A stretch of DNA of 64,000 nt from Jaltomata sinuosa (Eukaryota > Streptophyta > Magnoliopsida > Solanales > Solanaceae): NCBI GenBank assembly GCA_003996215.1, contig QJPP01000279.1:558001-622000 (forward strand). Reading direction: 5' to 3'. The position numbers and the translations under genes are program-made. Shown one piece after another: positions 57,749 through 64,000 of this stretch; the first letter of the stretch is position 1; each line of letters begins with the position of its first letter. Under the pieces are notes generated by a model. That model was not told the origin of the DNA. It ran no database searches and was given only the letters and a program-made list of their open reading frames with translations.

Positions 57749-57780
57749 GCCAATGCCTTGCATGGGCGCTCCGCCACTAG
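57749..57780 (+). other. Helitron 3' terminal hairpin and CTAG
   Basis: Stem GCCAATGC/GCATGGGC with 7 of 8 pairs, loop CTT, nine-base spacer, CTAG at 57777-57780, then T. Spacing is identical to the ends at 13254-13284 and 16971-17002. Confidence 0.75.
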
Positions 57781-57839
57781 TATATATATAAATAAGAATC
57801 ATGAAGTTTTTATACTGACCCTTTTGGTTATTTATATAT

Positions 57840-60342
57840 TTTTGCCTTCTTTATAGTGTTAAAGCTTTCCTATAGCAACCCCAAGTCATTTATGGCTTGT
57901 TGGGACCGATAGTTTGATATTTAGGCTGTTTGTGTGATTTTTATGGTTGTTTCTCTATTTTAGAATCTTAACTTAGGAAATCATTGACCTCAGTCAACAT
58001 TCTTGGTTATCATGCTCAGAATCGAATTCCAATAATTTCGTTATCTCCGGAGCATGGACTTTGGTCTAGTTGGACCTTTGGTCGGGATCTAAGAGCTTTT
58101 TAGCTTAGAATTCTCTCTCATTCTGTGTTTTCAGGGCAGTTGGACTTCTATGGTTGACTTTGATCAACATTTGGAGAATATGGCCTCAGATAGAAATTCT
58201 GTCGGCACTGTTAGCTTCGGAATATCGATTTTAGGTTAGAGGGACCATTGGTTCGGTCTCGAGGCTTCCAGAATTGATTTTGACCCTTAGGTTCCATTTT
58301 GGAAGAGGTGGCCTAAAGGTTGATTTTGGGGACGGGACCCACTTTACATTAAATCGACCTATGACAGAATTTTTGTCGATTCTATTGGATCTGAAATGTC
58401 ATTTCTAGTTTAATAAATTAGCTCGTGTGTGTTTGTGGGACCCCGAATGCGTTCCCGGGGGTCCTTCATGTAAAAATTGCCAAAGGTTGGCTGCAGCATG
58501 TTGCTGGTTGCTGTTGGGGCGTACCTGTGGCTGCTTGGGTGCCGTGGCACCAATGCACCTGTGGCTGCCTGGGCACTATGGCACCAACGCAGCTGTGCTG
58601 CCTGGGCACTCCTGCGCCTAGGCATGGCAGCTTAACTGCTGGCCAGCCTTCACTTTCTCCCTCATTTCTAAAATTCCCAAAGTCATTTACCTCCATTAAA
58701 ATAGCTCCAAAGCCACCATTTTCACCCTTGAACATTCCCTATAGCTTGGAAGCTTTCATGTTGTTGATCCTTGCTCATTTGTGGACTCCTAAAACCGGTA
58801 AATTCTCTCTTTAAATTCTGAATTCTCCATGGGTGATGAGTCCAAAGACTCCATAATTCACCGTGATCATTCCCAACAGCTTGGGGGTTAATATTTGCTG
58901 AATCTTGATCGATTGTTGGCTTCTAAATCGGGTAAGTTTCTCGTTAAATTTCAATTTTCTTCCTTGAATTTCATCTTTAATTTCTTGATTCTTGGGGCTA
59001 TTTTGAGCCCTTATTATGGTCCAATTCCACTCAAATTTTGAGCATATTCTCCCAGAAATGTGGGGAACACCATGGTATTTTTTATTTCCGGCTTTGAGTT
59101 ACAGGGCCCACGAGTCCACTTGTGACCTGAATTTCAACCCAGTTATGATTTTAGCATTACATGTATCGTTGGTTTTGTATTGATGCGTAGATTATTGTGC
59201 TAATAGTGTTTTCACAAATTGGGACTTCTCAAAGCAGTTTGAGCTTGGACGATGTTGTTTTTGTAGCTTGTTGTCGAACGACAGATAGGTTATGGCTTTT
59301 CCTACCTAGACTCTGCGTATATAGGCTATAACTACATTAATTAGCTTCTTTGGGTTGGTTTTCTAGGTTGGTACCCTTGACGTTGTCCGCATCTTTTGTC
59401 CGTTTATATCATATGTTATTTGAAGTATTCATTGTAGTGTTGTAATTTTTACCCTTCTGACCCCGTATGGCCTTGTATATGCTTCTGGACCATAGGCGGT
59501 GGGATATTTAGAAATGTCTGTGAGCTCCAGAAATTGTGATATTACTTTAAGCTGGATATCTGTGTTGTAGAGCTGATTGTGCATGTGCAGGGCCGATAGG
59601 AATGTTTGTGAGCCATTAGAATAACCTATTATTTGCGAGCATATCCTTCATGCAAAGGGGTTTTTCTATATGTTTTACTACTGATTTGGCTTCGGGCCTA
59701 CTATAAATAGTTTTCTAAACTTTGCATGGACCCAAGGGCTGGTTTTCGGTAAAATGTGTATGAAAGGGGTTTTGGTATTAATTTTTATGAAACCTCTTGG
59801 AGTAATAAGGATATTTTGATGATTTCACCACTGGTTTTCATACTGATACTAGGCTCAGCTGTACCATAGTGCTAGGTATGATTTTCTACGGATTTAGATC
59901 AGGATACGTGTCGTGCATCTTGTTTAGGAATTTTGAGACTTAATTGCATATTTAGACCCGGATATGTGTCGGGCACCCTATTTAGAGATTTTGAGACTTG
60001 ATTAAGGATTTAGACCCGAATACGTGTCGGGAACCTAGTTTAGGGATTTTGAGACTTGATTACTGATTTAGACCCTAATACACTTCGATCACTCTTTAAC
60101 AGGTTTTGAGATTACTACTACTGTTTTAGACTCGGTTTTATTCTGATCATGTACTACGAGATGCCAATTGTTGAGGTATACTTTGAGATGTCACAGTTTG
60201 TAGTATGTGGTCACGAACCTCCATAGATCTTGCCAATTTGGACCAGGGACTATGTACCATGTATGCCGGGGGAAGGGTATATGGTGTAGTTGAGATATAC
60301 GGGCCGTGTCCTTCCATGGATCCTACCTGCTAGGCCTATTAT
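57840..60342 (+). mobile_element. LTR-like remnant, unclassified
   Basis: There is no coding frame of substance. Features are LTR-like: TATAAATAG near 59702, a CG-rich repeat cluster with GGTGCCGTGGCACC (58490-58630), a 58-bp tandem repeat and the general base texture of Solanaceae gypsy LTRs. I could not define terminal TG and CA, nor a partner. Confidence 0.35.
59891..60123. repeat. 58-bp tandem repeat, four units
   Basis: ATTTAGA restarts at 59892, 59950, 60008 and 60066, exactly 58 bp apart. Each unit continues with CCCG-ATA-GTGTCGGG and TTTTGAGACTTGATT. Confidence 0.92.
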
Positions 60343-61858
60343 TGCATTCCAGTGCACACGCAAGTGTACATGGTCGTGTAAGTAATATAGTGGCTCTTGC
60401 AAGCCGAATATCGATCCCACAGGGACTTGTGCTTAGCAAATAATCTAATCTTAATTAATACTATTGACGTTAAACAAATGTGATTCGTAACCAAGAGTTG
60501 AACTTTGTTTTATAACTAAAGACTAGAATTAACGATGATGTGAAACTTCGGATTATAAACAATATATGGAGAAATCCAGGGTCGAGGCAATTACTACACA
60601 ATCATGATTAAATATAGTTCATAGCCGGTGTTAATGTTTATCATGATCGTTGGTTTACGGGGTTGATATTGTAACTCGGGAATGGTCATCCTCTAAGTCA
60701 TCTATCCAAATTAATCTCACAACTACATCATTGAGCGGGGATGTGAGTCTTTAACTTGGATGCATTCAACATTCTTCCCATTTTATTAGCCAAGTGGGGC
60801 GTTTAGGTATATCTCTATCCTAACCGCAAATCATACTTCACAATTGCTAACTAACAACAAAAGATATGATCCACACCTCCTATGTTCTTCATTCCATCTT
60901 TAAACTCCTATGGTCAATTCGTTTTGAGACTTGGTTGTATCCTAAAGTTCATGACGCGTTAGAATAGTTAAACTAAGAACATAAGAGCAATCACAAGGCA
61001 TGATAAACAATAAACCAACTAAATATCCATAATCAAGCAGTCATGTTGTAGCCTCAGCCCTAGAAAGAGGGTGTTTAGCCACTCATACTCTACTCTACGA
61101 TTGCAAAAGTGTTGTAGTTCATACAAAAATTAAGTAAAGAAAAAGAAGAGAATAAGAACCCTAAGGCAGCCTTTTCCTTGTGTTTTTACAATCAAAAGTC
61201 ATTCCAGGTTGTGTAAAATAGAAACTAGGTATCCTATTTATAGTGTGAGACAAAATCCACTCACCGAGAACAAGATCCGTGACACGCTGCCCATAGTGGA
61301 GGCTAGGCAGTGTGTCACGCTGCCCATAGCCCTAAGCCACTGCCGTGGCAAAGCCCCATTGTGCCAGGTCACTAGAAATTGGCAGCTTCAAGCTGCCCAC
61401 CTCCGTGTCACGCCACCCATAGCGGAGGCTAGCCTCTGTGGCATGGGGGTGGTTCTTTTGACGTCCGTTTTCGCTCCCATGAACTCTTTCCATCTTGCTT
61501 TTTGTACCCATGGTTTGTAGCATGTTTGTAGGCTTCAATTAGCTTCCAATACTCCTCCAAAGGTCTCCTACAAGAGTTCACAACACACATAAGTCCGTAC
61601 AACAACATAGAGTTCATCAAAGTATGCTAGAACAAGCTTAGCTCAAGCTAGCAAACTAGTTTTGTTGTCTAAACTCTAATTGATCTTTTTAACTCATTAT
61701 TTGTTCCAAATGCTACCCAAACACTATAAACAAACAGGTTAGTCACAAAGTACACCCTTTACACACTAAATACCTCAATAGTATATCAAGTTATCCTCAA
61801 TGCTAAGCTTAACGTGCATAGATAATGACACTTGGGTGTATAAATACACCTACGATCA
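60343..61858 (-). repeat. 3' LTR of a minus-strand gypsy element (Tat/Athila-like)
   Basis: On the minus strand it starts TGATCGTAGG directly after a purine-rich AAGTGTGGGGTGG tract and ends GGAATGCA, giving 1516 bp with TG...CA ends. A TATA box (CTATAAATAGG on the minus strand, 61235-61245) follows a palindrome-rich stretch (61265-61450). The partner LTR is outside the window. Confidence 0.6.
61265..61450. promoter_or_regulatory. Palindrome-rich cluster upstream of the TATA box, terminal LTR
   Basis: It holds a perfect GAGGCTAGCCTC (61425-61436), GCAGCTTCAAGCTGC (61382-61396) and three GTGTCACGC-CCCATAG repeats. On the minus strand it ends about 20 bp before the TATA box. Confidence 0.5.
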
Positions 61859-63700
61859 CCACCCCACACTTAAAGGCTTGTTCGTCCTCGAACAACTCTG
61901 TACACTAATCATAATTAAGGAAGACTTCATTAACACTAAGATACTCTATCAAAACTAAGACACTCAAGCTAGAACTACAATGACCACATGAATAGCAAGT
62001 TCTACATTTGGCATGACATGTAACAACTAGAATCACATGAATACTACTCTAAGACTTCCTAGCCTTAAGAATTGACTCTACTCAGTTGGCAAACTCATGC
62101 ACATTACTCAACAAAGATATCATATAAATCATCTATCTATCATTAAACATGCACCTCACTACAAGAGAGTTACTGATATTTACTCACACAAATCACATGA
62201 ATGGGTGTAAGAATCAAATTCTGCTCACTCACAAAGAATTCACATGTCACATAGGATGAACCATAGGCTTTCCCGTAGTGTAGTACTCCACTAATGTCAG
62301 AATCTCAGAGCTCAAGATCAAGCAGGACTTTAAGGGTTGTAATGTCAGCTAAGGGACGGGTAGAAACCATTTGGTTAAGAATAGTGACTCTCTTCCCTAA
62401 GCGCTTTAATACATCACACTTTACATTGAACTCATCTTCAACCAACCTATTTTACACCATTATTATCTTTCCAACTTTCTTTTGTTTTGCCCCATCTTTT
62501 TAAGTTAGCTTACACATCTTAGGTAGAGGGTACATCGATACATGAATCACTTTTCCTTTCATTCCATTACTCCCTACCAACCAACACATAAACATTTTCA
62601 ACACACCAGAAGCTATTTCATTGGGCTTCACTTCACATTTTCCTTTTTCAATTTTTCTACTCCTTAACATCTTAATTTGTTCACTAAAGCGCTTAGGAGT
62701 TTTGGATCAAATTGCAGGCAATTGAAAGAAAAGGAATAAGATACATATGAGGCTACCAAAGAACAGGCTAAAGGCTCAACGGGGCTAGCTAAGGTTATGC
62801 ACAAGAGGTGGATAAAGAGGGTATAAAACATGGCTATCAAAGAAATGCCTATATCATCTCCTAAACTCAACAATCTTTATTTCGCTTTGCAAACATACGG
62901 GGCAAGTTCTAGAAACCAAAATGCAATCATGGAATAACAAAATCCTCACTCACACATGGCACATGTTCAAATCAAGTAGGCTACCTATAGACTCTCAGCC
63001 AAGCAATCACATGAATTCACATTTCAGCCAACATCATACAAGAGTAAAATAAAAGAGCCTTAGGTGTCTCACAGTAATCATTCAATTTTTAAAATCATGC
63101 CATAGAATTTAACACCAACTTGCAGTATGTAGTCATGTGTAGCACCTAGCAAGAGCATCTACTCTTAAGAACAAAAATTTTAAATTTACTCCTAAAAATC
63201 AAAAAGGATACTGGGTTCAAAGGGCTTCCCCCAAAAAAAGAAAAACCGAGGGGTGGGTAAAGTGTGCTTCTACTACACTGACCAAACAGAAAACAAGCAA
63301 ACAAAGATAAAATCTTTTTGTACTTTTTTCAATTTAATCAAAAACTTGCAAATAAATGAAACTAGACACCCTACAGCGCAGTTCACCCTAACAAATCGAA
63401 AGATTCGCACCCCACACTTAAAACCATACTTTGTCCCCAAAGTGTAAATTACCAGTAGAGAAAGAAATACTCCCTTTGGCCTCTAGGCCTAGCTAGTAGC
63501 ATTATTTCCAGCAACGGGGTCCGAAGGACCCCACACCTAGTGTTTTCCATGCTCCTTAGCTCAGATCTCAGTTACTCAGATTTCCCTTCAACCTGTTGAC
63601 ACAACACAAAAACAACACCAAAAGTGATACTAAAGAAAAAACTAAAAAGAATAAAAATCCTACCTTAACTTGGGTTTCCTCCCAAGCAGCACCTGATTTA
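61859..63700 (-). other. 3' internal non-coding region of the terminal gypsy element
   Basis: I see no conserved domain. It begins next to the LTR with the purine-rich AGGACGAACAAGCCTTTAAG stretch. The hydrophobic frame 62873-62664 (minus) has no known motif and could be a relic of a third ORF. A second CCCCACACTTAAA box is at 63410. Confidence 0.4.
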
Positions 63701-64000
63701 CCATTGCCGCATGACTCAGATCATAACTCTCACTCCCATTCTCTCATCCTCTTCCTCTTACTCGGGGTCCATCTTCTTTTTCTTTTCAGGCCTCTTGGGT
63801 GCTCATGTTCGAGGTCTGGGGCCTTCCTCACCTCTACCTTTTCAGCGTTTCATTTAGGTCCTTGGGATTCAGGCTCTTTTGCCAAATTTGGCAGCTCCAT
63901 GAGAGAGTCCGAAGAGGTAATCAGAGGTACACTCTTTTCTTCCCCACACTCATCAACTTCCATAGTTGTAATCATGAATAGGTCCTTGTAGTGTGAGGGT
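63701..64000 (-). pseudogene. Possible 3' end of a gypsy coding region
   Basis: The minus strand from the window edge is open to a TGA near 63855: MITTMEVDECGEEKSVPLI, then SLMELPNLAKEPESQGPK. It is followed near 63690 by GCTTGGGAGGAAACCCAAGT, resembling a box I associate with the end of coding in Tat/Athila-type elements. No catalytic motif is in view, so the identity is tentative. Confidence 0.35.

Larger units (their letters stand above)
18822..57780 (+). mobile_element. Autonomous Helitron relic, interrupted by three gypsy elements
   Basis: It encodes, in order, a Helitron-specific N-terminal region, a Rep (HUH nuclease) region and a Pif1-type helicase, the defining gene of rolling-circle Helitrons. 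The 3' end is stem GCCAATGC (57749-57756), loop CTT, GCATGGGC (57760-57767), nine bases and CTAG (57777-57780), followed by T. This is the same geometry as copies b and g. The 5' end is placed after the CTAG of copy h; a second candidate start lies near 18918. Removing the insertions (about 28.7 kb) leaves about 10.2 kb, a normal autonomous size. Stops, a large internal deletion and loss of a catalytic His make it inactive. Confidence 0.8.

Noticed and set aside
58425..58814. Frames in the 58.4-58.8 kb region (for example a Cys/Gly/Trp-rich 129-codon frame)
   Set aside because: All six frames are open because of the CG-rich repeat cluster. No domain or splice support; best read as LTR sequence.
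62294..62873. Short frames on both strands between the terminal LTR and 63.7 kb
   Set aside because: No domain, signal peptide or matching family pattern. They may be third-ORF relics but cannot be supported.

Overview
This 64 kb window is nuclear DNA of a flowering plant, almost certainly a eudicot and probably a member of the Solanaceae (genus not resolved). It is AT-rich, intron-containing and dominated by plant retrotransposon lineages. The one host gene it contains encodes a squalene synthase C-terminus that looks Solanaceae-like. I see no bacterial operons, rRNA, tRNA or CRISPR arrays. All function calls come from reading motifs by eye; no searches were run.

Layout. (1) 1-7376: a degenerate Ty1/copia element of Sirevirus type on the minus strand. 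Its 5' LTR, primer-binding site, gag, protease, integrase, reverse transcriptase (RT), RNase H and an extra acidic ORF are present; its 3' LTR lies outside the window. (2) 7377-10650: the last exons of a squalene synthase gene on the plus strand, with a non-canonical GC donor and an apparent 3'-UTR intron. The Sirevirus appears to sit in an upstream intron or to have replaced the 5' exons. (3) about 11.0-18.8 kb: a head-to-tail series of short non-autonomous Helitrons. Several share one 3' end (8-nt stem arms, a 9-nt spacer, CTAG). A PIF/Harbinger MITE interrupts the series. (4) 18822-57780: a relic of an autonomous Helitron (Rep plus Pif1-type helicase) of about 10.2 kb net length. It has been stretched to 39 kb by three Ty3/gypsy chromovirus insertions: 21311-30898 (target duplication GAAAC), 33036-42397 (gatat/tatat) and 44607-54399 (ttttg/tttta). 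Two of these contain further nested LTR fragments. The Helitron reading frame can be followed from one side of each insertion to the other. (5) 57.8-60.3 kb: an LTR-like remnant with a 58-bp tandem repeat. (6) 60343-64000: the 3' LTR, polypurine tract and 3' internal end of another minus-strand gypsy element, probably Tat/Athila-like.

Every transposon ORF is broken by stops, frameshifts or loss of key residues. Many of the changes look like C-to-T or G-to-A transitions, which suggests old, methylated copies. The most unusual pattern is that several unrelated LTR families each carry a cluster of their own short, CG-rich perfect palindromes. In three families the cluster lies just upstream of the likely TATA box.
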